This document shows, piece after piece, positions 16,876 to 24,907 of a DNA stretch of 64,000 nucleotides (positions within the stretch are counted from its first letter, which is position 1; each line of letters begins with the position of its first letter). Under the pieces are notes generated by a model. It ran no database searches. It was not told where the DNA came from and saw nothing but the letters and a program-made list of their open reading frames with translations. Source of the DNA: Microbacterium sp. BH-3-3-3 (GTDB lineage Bacteria > Actinomycetota > Actinomycetes > Actinomycetales > Microbacteriaceae); NCBI RefSeq assembly GCF_001792815.1, contig NZ_CP017674.1, positions 1,984,001-2,048,000 of the forward strand, in the 5' to 3' direction. Both the position numbers and the translations under genes were made by a program.

Positions 16876-16913
16876 CGCGCGGGGGCGGGGCGGGCGCCCC
16901 GACACCCCGCGCG
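16876..16913. terminator. GC-rich bidirectional hairpin between convergent genes
   Basis: CGCGCGGGG (16876-16884) pairs perfectly with CCCCGCGCG (16905-16913), with a second GGGGC/GCCCC hairpin nested inside. It lies between the convergent cupin and alcohol dehydrogenase. It has no U-tract, so it would act only as a structural terminator. Confidence 0.5.
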
Positions 16914-16929
16914 GGCGCCGCTCATCCCG

Positions 16930-17964
16930 TCAGGGGCGGATGAGCACCTTCAACGCTTCGCGCGCGTCCATCAGCCGGTAGGCCTCGGCGATGTCGTCGA
17001 GCGAAAGTTCCCGGTCGAAGACCTTTCCGGGATCGATCGTGCCGTCGACGACCTGGGGGATGGCGGCCTCGAGGTAGGCGCGCACGGTGGCGGGGCCGCC
17101 GGTGAGGGTGGCGTTCTTGCCGAAGAGGGAGGCGAAGCCGACGGCGGCATCCTCGTACTGGGGAACGCCCACGCGCGAGATGACGCCGCCCGGGCGGACG
17201 ATGCCGTACGCCTGCTCGTACGCGGGCATGTGTCCGACCGCTTCCAGGACGACGTGCGCGCCCTCGCCGCCGGTGAGCTCGAGGACCTTCGCGATTCCCT
17301 CGTCGCCGCGCTCGGCGACGACGTGGGTGGCGCCGAACTCCCGGCCGAGATCCGTGCGGGCGGTGTGACGGCCCATCAGGATGATCGTCTCGGCGCCGAG
17401 CTGACGTGCGGCCAAGACGGCGGAGAGCCCGACGGCTCCGTCGCCGATCACGGCGACAGTCTTGCCCGCCTCGACGCCGCCGCGCACGGCGGCGTGGTAG
17501 CCGGTCAGGTACACGTCGGAGAGGGTGAGGAGCGAGGGCATGAGCGCCTCGTCGGTCCCGGCGGGGATCGCGACGGCGGTGCCATCGGCGTACGGCACCC
17601 GAAGCATCTCGGCCTGCGTGGCCGAGGGGGCGCCGTCGAAGAACCCACCGTGCACGCACGAGGTGGTGATTCCGTCGCGGCAGAACGCGCAGGTGCCGTC
17701 CGACCAGGCGAACGGGACGATGACGGTGTCGCCGACGGCGAGGGAGGTGACGTCGGCGCCGATCTGCTCGATGACGCCGATGGCCTCGTGGCCCATGCGG
17801 CGACCCTCGGGGGTGTCGCCGAGATCGTGGTACGGGTGCAGGTCCGACCCGCAGACGCAGGCGTAGGTGACGCGGATGACCGCGTCGGTGGGTTCCTCGA
17901 TGGTCGGTTCGGGCACGTCGACGACGCGGACGTCACCGGCGGCGTACATGAGGGTTGCGCGCAT
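16930..17964 (-). CDS. Zinc-dependent alcohol dehydrogenase
   Basis: A 344-residue medium-chain dehydrogenase. Catalytic zinc ligands are Cys in ACVCGSDLHPY and the HE of MGHEAIG. Only two Cys flank the usual four-Cys structural site (CAFCRDG and SCVHGGF), so that site may be incomplete. The Rossmann loop is IGDGAVGLSAV. The start is ATG 17964, because AAGGAG lies just upstream; an ATG five codons earlier overlaps that site. It is the third gene after the MFS and lipoprotein genes on this strand and is probably co-regulated. Confidence 0.88.
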   Translation of the reverse strand: MRATLMYAAGDVRVVDVPEPTIEEPTDAVIRVTYACVCGSDLHPYHDLGDTPEGRRMGHEAIGVIEQIGADVTSLAVGDTVIVPFAWSDGTCAFCRDGITTSCVHGGFFDGAPSATQAEMLRVPYADGTAVAIPAGTDEALMPSLLTLSDVYLTGYHAAVRGGVEAGKTVAVIGDGAVGLSAVLAARQLGAETIILMGRHTARTDLGREFGATHVVAERGDEGIAKVLELTGGEGAHVVLEAVGHMPAYEQAYGIVRPGGVISRVGVPQYEDAAVGFASLFGKNATLTGGPATVRAYLEAAIPQVVDGTIDPGKVFDRELSLDDIAEAYRLMDAREALKVLIRP

Positions 17965-18033
17965 GATGTTCTCCTTCATGGGTGGTGCAGGGGGGCGGGT
18001 GGGTCGGACGTCGTGCGTCGATGAAAGACGCTG

Positions 18034-18606
18034 TCAGTCGACGATCTCGACGGTCACGGGGCCGCCCTCGAGGAGCGAGAGTTGCTCCTCGGTCGCGACG
18101 TACGTGCCGATGTGCAGGGTGGCATCCGAAAAGCCGATGCCGTCGGCGTCGTAGTAGAAGCCGAGGTTCCCCCACGAGGTGAAGTAGATGAGGTCTCCGT
18201 CCTCGGGGTCGGAGCCGGGCGAGCCGTCGTGGACGAGCTCGCGGGGGAGGTAGGAGATCTTCTCGCGGCCGGCGAACTCCTCGAACCTCAGCTCCGTCGG
18301 GAGGAGGGAGAGGAAGTCGCGCACGCCGGGACTGTCCTCCCCGACGGTGACGTCGACGCTCGTGCGGTCGGACGTGAACCGCACCACCGTGCCCACGATC
18401 TGCCCAGGTTCATCGGTGGGCGTCGGTGCCGGTGCCGACGATGACTCGACGCCGGCGGCCGTCGGTGTGGCGGAGGCCGCGGGCGGAACCGACGATGCGG
18501 CGGTGGGGGAGCAGGCGGTGAGCGCCGCGGTCATGAGCGCGCCGACGGTGACGGCGAGCAGCGCACGACGTCGGTGTTCCCGTGCTTTGCCGGTGAACGC
18601 GGTCAT
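18034..18606 (-). CDS. Cyclophilin-like lipoprotein
   Basis: A 190-residue secreted protein. The signal sequence ends in lipobox LTAC (Cys about 32), followed by a Ser/Ala/Pro/Thr-rich linker to about residue 70. The folded domain (about 70-190) has VVRFTSDRTSVDVTVGEDSP, LPTELRFEEFAGREKISYLP, DGDLIYFTSWGNLGFYYD and HIGTYVATEEQL, the pattern of the bacterial cyclophilin-like (Cyclophil_like) family. ATG 18606 overlaps the stop of the MFS gene (ATGA). Confidence 0.85.
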   Translation of the reverse strand: MTAFTGKAREHRRRALLAVTVGALMTAALTACSPTAASSVPPAASATPTAAGVESSSAPAPTPTDEPGQIVGTVVRFTSDRTSVDVTVGEDSPGVRDFLSLLPTELRFEEFAGREKISYLPRELVHDGSPGSDPEDGDLIYFTSWGNLGFYYDADGIGFSDATLHIGTYVATEEQLSLLEGGPVTVEIVD

Positions 18607-19880
18607 CGGCTGCGATCCTTCGCGGTCCCGGCGTGCTCGTCGTCGGTGAGGGGGCCGGCTGACGCACGCGGCTGGGGTCGGCGGGCGAGCAGGAGGAAGG
18701 CGGCGCCGGCAAGCAGCACCGCGACGGTGGTCACCACGCCGAGGGGGAGGATGCTGAGCGCCCCCGCCACCCCGACCAGGGGCGCGGCGATCCCCCCGAA
18801 CCCGAACCGCACCATGCCGAGCAGCGATGAGGCGGTGCCGGCCATCTGCGGGTAGTCGACGAGCGCGAGGGTGGTCGCGGGTGGCGACGAGATCGCGACC
18901 CCACCGGCGAGCAGGAACAGCGACACGATCACCACCCACAGCGGCATCCGGGTGAGTCCCGACGACAGCAATCCGAGCGCGCCGATGCCGGCGACCAGGA
19001 TGCCGACGGTCAGGGTGCCGGTGACGCTCCACCGTTCCGCGGCCCGGCCGGCGAGGTAGCCGAGGGTCATGAATCCCGCGGAGTTGAGACCGAACGCGAG
19101 CGCATACGCGAGGGGGGACAGCCCGTAGATGTCCTGCAGCACGAACGTGGACCCGGCGAGGTAGGCGAACAGGGCGCCGTAGAGGAACCCCTGGTTCAGG
19201 ATCGCGCCGACGAACACCCGGTCGGAGAGCAGCGTGCGGAAGTCGCGCAGGGTGTGCGTGAGGCCGCCCGTCGCGCGGCTCTCGGCGGGCAGGGTCTCGG
19301 GGAACATCCGCAGGGCGATCAAGAGGATGCCCGCGCCGATGAGAGCCAGGAAGACGAACAGTCCCCGCCAGTCGGCGACCGTGTTCAGCACCCCGCCGAG
19401 GAGCGGTCCGATGATCGCGGCGAGCCCGCCCACCACGGTGAGGCGGCCGTAGAAACGCACCAGTGCGCCACCCGTGTAGATGTCGCGACCGGCTGCCTGC
19501 GCGATGACGATCCCGACCCCGCCGGCCAGCCCCTGCACGAATCGCGCGGTGATCAGCAGCTCGACCGTGGGGCTGATTGCGCACAGCGCCGAGGTGACGA
19601 TGTACGCGACGATGCCGAGGAGCAGGATGCCGCGTCGCCCGAACCGGTCCGACAGGGGGCCTGCGACCAGCTGCCCGAGGGCGAGGCCGATCAGGCAGGC
19701 CGTCACGGTGAGCTGTGCCACCGAGGTGGCCGCGCCGAGTTCCGCCGCCAAGGCGGGGAGGGCGGGGAGGTAGAGGTCCATCGAGATCGGACCGAACACC
19801 GTCAGCAGCAGGAGCAGAGTGGGCAGGAGGCGGCTGAACTCCGTCCGCGAGGGTGAGATCTGTGCGGTCATGTCATCCAC
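18603..19880 (-). CDS. MFS transporter, Bcr/CflA drug-resistance type
   Basis: A 425-residue exporter with about 12 membrane helices. Motifs are FGPISMDLYLPALPALAAEL (helix 1 of Bcr/CflA), GQLVAGPLSDRFGRRGILLLG (motif A) and ITARFVQGLAGGVGIVIAQA (motif C region). An alternative start is ATG 19871; neither has a clear ribosome site. It is first of a three-gene unit (MFS, cyclophilin-like lipoprotein, alcohol dehydrogenase) divergent from the third MmyB regulator, suggesting an inducible efflux and detoxification response. Confidence 0.9.
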   Translation of the reverse strand: MDDMTAQISPSRTEFSRLLPTLLLLLTVFGPISMDLYLPALPALAAELGAATSVAQLTVTACLIGLALGQLVAGPLSDRFGRRGILLLGIVAYIVTSALCAISPTVELLITARFVQGLAGGVGIVIAQAAGRDIYTGGALVRFYGRLTVVGGLAAIIGPLLGGVLNTVADWRGLFVFLALIGAGILLIALRMFPETLPAESRATGGLTHTLRDFRTLLSDRVFVGAILNQGFLYGALFAYLAGSTFVLQDIYGLSPLAYALAFGLNSAGFMTLGYLAGRAAERWSVTGTLTVGILVAGIGALGLLSSGLTRMPLWVVIVSLFLLAGGVAISSPPATTLALVDYPQMAGTASSLLGMVRFGFGGIAAPLVGVAGALSILPLGVVTTVAVLLAGAAFLLLARRPQPRASAGPLTDDEHAGTAKDRSR

Positions 19881-19920
19881 GGTGCGCGCTCAGCGCGCGG
19901 CCGGGGAGTCTCTGATGAGA

Positions 19921-19935
19921 GGTGTACCGCCAGGG
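19921..19935. promoter_or_regulatory. Putative MmyB-regulator operator, site 3
   Basis: GGTGTACCGCCAGGG lies between the MFS gene and the third XRE regulator. It shares GTGYACYGMCAGGG with sites 1 and 2. Confidence 0.55.
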
Positions 19936-20024
19936 AACCCCTGTCGCGCGGGGAGCGTGCCCACCCGGAGGGGTCCCCTCCGAGGGCATCCCTCCCGCGA
20001 GCACGGCGACCTACCCTGGGGCAC

Positions 20025-20903
20025 ATGGACAATCGATCAGAGGTGCGGGAGTTCCTCATGACCCGTCGCGCCCGGGTGTCGCCGGATGCCGCGGGCATCC
20101 CCGCCGGGCCGAACCGCCGGGTCGAGGGGCTGCGGCGCAGCGAGGTCGCCGCGCTCGCCGGGGTCAGCGTCGAGTACTACTCGAAGCTGGAACGCGGGTC
20201 GATCTCCGGGGCCTCGGCGGCCGTGCTCGATGCGGTCTCGCGCGCCCTGCAGCTCTCCGATGCCGAGCACTCCCACCTGCTCGACCTCGCGCGCAACGCC
20301 GACGGGATCCCGTCGTCGGGCCGCAACCGCCGCCGCGGCAGCAAACCCGCCTCACCCCGGAACAGCCTGGAGTGGGCACTGGCATCCATCACCGATTCGG
20401 TGGCGGTGGTGCGGGATCAGCGGCAGAACATCGTCGCGTTCAACACCCTGGGCAAGGCGTTCTACTCGCCCCTGATCGGCGACGCGGGGCGCGTGCCGAA
20501 CTTCGCGCGCTTCCAGTTCCTCGACCCGGCCGCGCACGACTTCTATCCCGACTGGGACCTGTTCGCCGACATGTGCGTCGCCGTCATCCGCGCCGAGGCC
20601 GGCCGCGATCCGCATGACAAGGGCATCCAAGACCTCGTCGGGGAGCTCTCGACGAGGAGCGAGGTGTTCCGCACGCTCTGGGCGGCACACAACGTGCGCA
20701 CCCACGGATCCGGTCAGAAGCGCTTCGACCACCCCGTCGTCGGCGAGGTGACCCTCGTCTACGAGGAGCTCGCGATCACGGCCGAGCCGGGGCAGGTGTT
20801 GCTGATCTACTCCGCCGAGCCCGGCTCGCCGTCTGCTGAGCGCCTGCGGCTGCTCGCGTCGTGGGCGACGGACTCCGCCGCGGCTGCGCAGCCAACGTCC
20901 TGA
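20025..20903 (+). CDS. XRE-family regulator with MmyB-like ligand domain (3)
   Basis: A 292-residue paralogue of the two preceding regulators. HTH: RRVEGLRRSEVAALAGVSVEYYSKLERG. The ligand domain has VAFNTLGKAF, FLDPAAHDFYPDW, IRAEAGRDPHDKGIQDLVGELSTRSEVFRTLWAAHNV and the final LLASWA. A TACCCT -10 box lies 7 bases before ATG 20025 (leaderless). It is divergent from the MFS operon with operator-like site 3 between. Its stop codon lies within a long inverted repeat. Confidence 0.9.
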   Translation: MDNRSEVREFLMTRRARVSPDAAGIPAGPNRRVEGLRRSEVAALAGVSVEYYSKLERGSISGASAAVLDAVSRALQLSDAEHSHLLDLARNADGIPSSGRNRRRGSKPASPRNSLEWALASITDSVAVVRDQRQNIVAFNTLGKAFYSPLIGDAGRVPNFARFQFLDPAAHDFYPDWDLFADMCVAVIRAEAGRDPHDKGIQDLVGELSTRSEVFRTLWAAHNVRTHGSGQKRFDHPVVGEVTLVYEELAITAEPGQVLLIYSAEPGSPSAERLRLLASWATDSAAAAQPTS

Positions 20904-20944
20904 CGGGGATGCCGGAGGCGTCATCGTCGTCAGGACGTTGGCTG
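20889..20944 (+). terminator. 16-base perfect inverted repeat at the end of regulator 3
   Basis: CAGCCAACGTCCTGAC (20889-20904) and GTCAGGACGTTGGCTG (20929-20944) are perfect complements around a 24-base loop; the left arm contains the TGA stop. No U-tract follows. It may end transcription or protect the 3' end, and it does not resemble the other palindromes of the window. Confidence 0.5.
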
Positions 20945-21033
20945 ACGGTGTGCGTCGGCGTCCGCGCCCTGTCGGCGCTTCGGTGGCCGCGCTAGCCTGA
21001 CGCCACCACAGCTCCGCGTCGAGGGAGACCGCC

Positions 21034-21597
21034 GTGACCCAACCGCTTCGCTACGGCATCAACGTCACCCTCGACGGGTGCGTGCACCATGAGGCGGGCC
21101 TGCCTCCGGATGCCGAGTCGATGGCGTTCTGGACCGACGAACTGCGCCGCTCCGACTCGCTGCTCTACGGCCGCGTGACGTACGAGCTGATGCAGTCCAC
21201 CTGGCGTCGACCCGAGTCGGGGGAGTGGCCCGACTGGATGGATGCCAGCGAGGTCGCCTTCTCGGAGGTGATGGACCCGATGCCGAAACACGTTGTATCG
21301 ACGGAACTGGATGCCGTGGACTGGAACGCCTCGCTCGTGTGGGGTGACCTTGCCGCTGCCGTCGGGGAGTTGAAGGCGCAGCCGGGGCGGGGCATCTCGG
21401 TGGGCGGGGTGCGGTTGCCGGCGGCGCTCGCGGAGCTCGGGCTGATCGACGAGTTCACGTTCGTCGTGCACCCGGTGGTCGCGGGGCGGGGGCCGCGGTT
21501 GTTGGAGGGGGTGCGGGAGCAGTTCGGGCTGGAGTTGGTGGAGCGGCGGGAGTTCGGGTCGGGGGTTGTGGTGCAGCGGTATCGACAGGCTCTCTAA
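21034..21597 (+). CDS. Dihydrofolate reductase-family protein (RibD C-terminal domain)
   Basis: A 187-residue protein of the RibD_C/YyaP type: RYGINVTLDGCVHHEAG, LLYGRVTYELMQSTWRRPE, PKHVVSTELD and ISVGGVRLPAALAELGLIDEFTFVVHPVVAGRGPRLLEG. These proteins resemble dihydrofolate reductase and deaminase-reductases, but mostly have no assigned substrate. GTG 21034 is preceded by a GAGGGAGA site. It appears to be a single-gene unit. Confidence 0.85.
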   Translation: MTQPLRYGINVTLDGCVHHEAGLPPDAESMAFWTDELRRSDSLLYGRVTYELMQSTWRRPESGEWPDWMDASEVAFSEVMDPMPKHVVSTELDAVDWNASLVWGDLAAAVGELKAQPGRGISVGGVRLPAALAELGLIDEFTFVVHPVVAGRGPRLLEGVREQFGLELVERREFGSGVVVQRYRQAL

Positions 21598-21724
21598 CGC
21601 TCGCAGGCCGAACCGCCGCCACTGCCTAAGACGCGTTCGACCCGGGTACTGGGTTTCAGTTCACCCCCGCTGCTCGACTTCGCAGTCGCCTCGCGCGAGC
21701 GACTCGCCCGCTTATCCTGGCCCC

Positions 21725-21907
21725 GTGCAGAAGGCATGGCTCGTCTACCGGGGTGATGAAGAGACCGAGATTCTGGGCGTCTTCGACGACCAAGGAGAGG
21801 CCACCCGGTACGCGCAGACTCTCGCGGAGACGGCGTACGAGGGTGAGCGGATCTGGATCGGCGGCTACGGCATCCCTTACCGCATCACCGACGACGTGCC
21901 TCGATGA
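21725..21907 (+). CDS. Small hypothetical protein (60 aa)
   Basis: It encodes an acidic 60-residue protein containing KAWLVYRGDEETEILGVFDD, then IGGYGIPYRITDD, with no recognised domain. Three things support it as a real gene: GTG 21725 lies six bases after a TATCCT -10 box (leaderless), base composition by codon position is normal, and a perfect 12-base terminator hairpin starts 5 bases after the stop. Confidence 0.6.
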   Translation: MQKAWLVYRGDEETEILGVFDDQGEATRYAQTLAETAYEGERIWIGGYGIPYRITDDVPR

Positions 21908-21911
21908 TCGA

Positions 21912-21940
21912 GATGGGCCGGTCTCACCGACCGGCCCATC
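21912..21940 (+). terminator. Intrinsic-type terminator hairpin
   Basis: GATGGGCCGGTC / TCACC / GACCGGCCCATC is a perfect 12-base stem with a five-base loop directly after the 60-residue gene. It lacks a strong U-tract. Confidence 0.75.
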
Positions 21941-22044
21941 TGCTCGGCGCCTCAGTCAGAGGGCACATCGAGAATTGCGCGACCCCTCCATCTGGACAGA
22001 GAGGCCGCGTCGGGGCGACCGCAGGGCAAATCTCGGGCGGGTCA

Positions 22045-22677
22045 CGCCTGACGGTGCTGCGGAGTCGCTGCTCGCCGACATCGCCGCCCGCAACGGTGAG
22101 GGTCACGCCTGCACCGACCTAGATTCAGCCCCGGTGCTCGTTGATACGCCTGCCCGCCGCGTGGACGGGTGTCGCCACCCTCAAGCCCAGCAACGGCCGC
22201 ATCCCGCTCGACAACCCGTACTTCGGCCGCTCGGCGGGCCCGCTGGCCCGCACGGTCGCCGACGTGGCGCTCGGCATGCACATCGCCGACTGGGAGCACC
22301 CCGGCTCCGACATGACCGGCCGCCGCGCCCTTGAGGCTTACGAGACATTCGGCGACCTCCAGAAGCGCACGGTCGCGGCAACGTCGGGGTATGACGCGGT
22401 GCTGGCCCCGGTCGCCCCGGTGGCGGCCTTCCCCGCGGAGTGGCCGATGCCGTGGGGCTTCGACGCGGGTCTCGCGATGCCCCACATCGCGTTCACGCTG
22501 CCGTACAACATGTCAGGGCAGCCGGCGTCGTCGGTGAACTGCGGGTTCACCGCGAATGGGCGGCCGATCGGGTTGCAGATCTCGGGGCGGCGGTTCGCGG
22601 ATTTGGAGACGTTGCGGTTGACGGCTTGGTATGAGGGGTCGCGGTCGGTGGATGTGGTGCCGGTGTTTCCGAGCTGA
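22045..22677 (+). pseudogene. Degraded amidase (amidase-signature family)
   Basis: Pieces of one amidase lie in different frames. An N-terminal piece reads AAESLLADIAARNGEGHACTDLD (frame 3, to about 22135). Then in frame 1 come IRLPAAWTGVATLKPSNGRI and RSAGPLARTVADVAL. Next, after what looks like an internal deletion near 22320, comes YDAVLAPVAPVAAFPAEWPMP, and finally GRPIGLQISGRRFADLETLRL. The catalytic Lys and both Ser with the GGSSGG region are missing, as is about half of the ~470 residues expected. It cannot be an active amidase. Confidence 0.75.
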
Positions 22678-22961
22678 GGTTCGGGTGCGGATGGATGCCG
22701 CGGGCTCGCGTGACGGCGCGGGGTCGCGGCATTCGTCGTGCGGTTCGGGTGCGGCCGGGCCTGAGGTTGCCCCCGTTTGTTCGTGGGCGCGGTGTCGGGC
22801 GTTGTTAGCCACACGGTTCGGCACGGGGTGGGGCCTCTAAGGTGGGCGCGTTGCTTCGTCGATGCGGCGGCAAATGGATGCCGCGGGCTCTTGACGTGCG
22901 CGCTGCTTGAGATCTGCGGCTCAACGGATCCACAACTCCGCGTCTCGCTGGGGTTTGCTGC
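22678..22961. other. Non-coding decayed stretch with a 17-base direct repeat
   Basis: I see no gene here. ATGGATGCCGCGGGCTC occurs at 22691-22707 and again at 22874-22890, 183 bases apart. The stretch lies between two broken genes and looks like decaying intergenic sequence. Confidence 0.5.
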
Positions 22962-23541
22962 TCAGGCCACCCAGAAACCCAACGTGCAGAGCAGTCGCGT
23001 CTCGTCGTCGGCGTCCGCGGGCGGTTCGATGGCCGGCGGGAACGCACCCCACTGCCGCCACTCGTCAGCGTGCGGGGTGACGTGCTCGTTCGTGCCTGCG
23101 ATGAGCTCGGGGGAGAGGTGGAACGGGATGCCGAAGTGTTTCGCGATCGAGTACGCCTGGAACGCCCGGTACGTCGCGAGGTGCGCGAACCCCTCTTCGG
23201 CCGGATCGTCGCCGTAGGTGAAGCGGAACGTCTCCGCATAGTCGCCCGCCCCCACGGCGGCCGTCGCGGTGTCGTTTAGCGCGTCGTACGAGGCAATCGG
23301 ATCGTCGCCCAACAGGTCGGCGTCGGCGTACGGGTCGCCGTCGGCGGCCGCGCGTCCGGCAATCACGTCGGGGATCCACGCTTCGTCACAGGCGTGCCGC
23401 CCGAGGATGTCAAGCAGCGTCGCCGACTCGCGCTGACTCCATTCCTTCGGGACGGAGGCGGAGAAGTCGGCGGGGGTCGATCTGGTCGACGACCTCGCGC
23501 AGCCCGGCGTCGGAATGGAGGAAGAGCTCGGCTGGGGTCAT
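22962..23541 (-). pseudogene. DinB/MDMPI-like (TIGR03086-type) protein, frameshifted
   Basis: From ATG 23541 the frame reads MTPAELFLHSDAGLREVVDQ and then IDP, before drifting to a stop. Removing one C from the C5 run at 23472-23476 (GGGGG on the plus strand) restores ADFSASVPKEWSQRESATLL, then HACDEAWIPD, and joins the downstream frame ending TRLLCTLGFWVA. The corrected protein (~192 residues) resembles mycothiol-dependent maleylpyruvate isomerase/DinB-fold proteins. A TATCGT -10 box lies 7 bases upstream of the ATG (leaderless). A real frameshift, phase variation at the homopolymer, or a sequencing error are all possible. Confidence 0.75.
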
Positions 23542-23597
23542 GGCGGGGACGATACTCCGGGGGTCAGACACTGGCCAGGCCCGGAACGCACGCCTTG

Positions 23598-24758
23598 TCA
23601 GCCAAACGCAACTGCCCGCGCGGCTTGCGGAACGCCTAAATAGCCGAGCTGGCTAGTCAAAGCCCGGACAACTGCTTTTCCGAGTTCGAGCGGAACGGCA
23701 TTACCTAGCTGGCGCTGCACGTCGGCGCGGGTCCCGTTGATCTGGAAGTTGTCCGGGAAGGACATGAGCCGAAGCATCTCGTTCACGCGCAGTCGTCGCG
23801 CCCGTTCCAAGCCTGACGCGGTTTGCACGTTTTCCCAGTGGAACGGTCCGACCCATGGGCCGGGCTGCGCCTGAAGCGTCGATGAAGGTCGGTTGGGGTC
23901 GAGACGCAGGAGAAAGGTCCAGTACCGGCTGCGCCACTCGAAAAAGTCTCGGCCGCCGTAACGGTCGGTGTGCCAGAGGTAGTTCTGCCCGGGGGGTACC
24001 TCCGCGGCCAGTTGTCCATAGCTGCCGTCGACGATCTCGTCGTGCGTAACCGGCACGAGCCTAGGAAGTCCTTGAAATGCGCGAGCTGCAGTCACGTGAG
24101 GCAGCTTGCTCGGGTCGACGGTCCGCGAATGTTCGCTCCACCCGGAGTGTGTTGGCTCTGGGAACTCAAACTTCTCACCATCACGCCGGCCGACGACGAA
24201 GACGCGGCGACGGAGCTGCGGCACTCCATAGTCCGCAGCGAGCAACACCTTCCACTGCGGGTTGTACCCCAGCTCCCCTAGACCGCTGAGCAGACGCGCG
24301 AACTGAGCACGATGCGTCTTGTAGGTCAGGCCCTGGACGTTCTCGAGGACGAAGGCTTCTGGGCGAGACTCGCGCACGACGCGGACGTACTCGTCCAACA
24401 GCGAAGCGTTGGGGTCGCGGCTCTCACGTTTTTGCTCTAGCCAGAACCCCGACTTGCTGAAGGGAGTGCACGGGGGTCCGCCCACAACTAGAACGGGCTC
24501 ACCCGGGCGCAGGCCGGCGGTCTCGAGAATCTGATCGGTGGGCACGTTGCGAATGTCGCCCGTCAGGGTGGGTGTCGCACCGAAATTTGCCGTTAGAGTC
24601 CGGAGCGCAGGCTCGTTGTAGTCCGTCGCAACCGCGACGCGGAGCAGTCCTGTCCCGGGGTCGTCTTTCGCTAGGGGCTCAGCGTCGCTGCGCTCCACAG
24701 CGAGGTCGAGACCTCCCGCGCCGGAGAACAAACTCACGACGGGAAGCTGTTCGGCCAT
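23598..24758 (-). CDS. DNA (cytosine-5-)-methyltransferase
   Basis: A 386-residue C5 methyltransferase. Motif I SLFSGAGGLD (AdoMet site), IV GGPPCTPFSKSG with the catalytic Cys, VI AFVLENVQGL, VIII YGVPQLRRRVFVVG and X QLGNAVPLELGKAV are all present in the usual order. The target recognition domain (about 215-320) is short. A GAGGTAG site precedes the ATG. It is divergent from the nuclease gene at 24908, with which it probably forms a type II restriction-modification system. The recognition sequence cannot be inferred. Confidence 0.95.
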   Translation of the reverse strand: MAEQLPVVSLFSGAGGLDLAVERSDAEPLAKDDPGTGLLRVAVATDYNEPALRTLTANFGATPTLTGDIRNVPTDQILETAGLRPGEPVLVVGGPPCTPFSKSGFWLEQKRESRDPNASLLDEYVRVVRESRPEAFVLENVQGLTYKTHRAQFARLLSGLGELGYNPQWKVLLAADYGVPQLRRRVFVVGRRDGEKFEFPEPTHSGWSEHSRTVDPSKLPHVTAARAFQGLPRLVPVTHDEIVDGSYGQLAAEVPPGQNYLWHTDRYGGRDFFEWRSRYWTFLLRLDPNRPSSTLQAQPGPWVGPFHWENVQTASGLERARRLRVNEMLRLMSFPDNFQINGTRADVQRQLGNAVPLELGKAVVRALTSQLGYLGVPQAARAVAFG

Positions 24759-24907
24759 CTGCTACCTCAATCCACCTGGACACGTGACACCCGACGGGCC
24801 GCGTATCAACCAAGTATCGTCGAGTGGAGTCTGTCGCTAAGGTCCGACATTCGATCACTCGGGGTCCAGCGCCCCGCACTGTGCTGGACAGGAGGCAAGG
24901 AAGTTCG

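Noticed and set aside
22691..22890. 17-base direct repeat in the decayed region as a target duplication
   Set aside because: The repeats are 183 bases apart with no element between and include the common heptamer GGATGCC.
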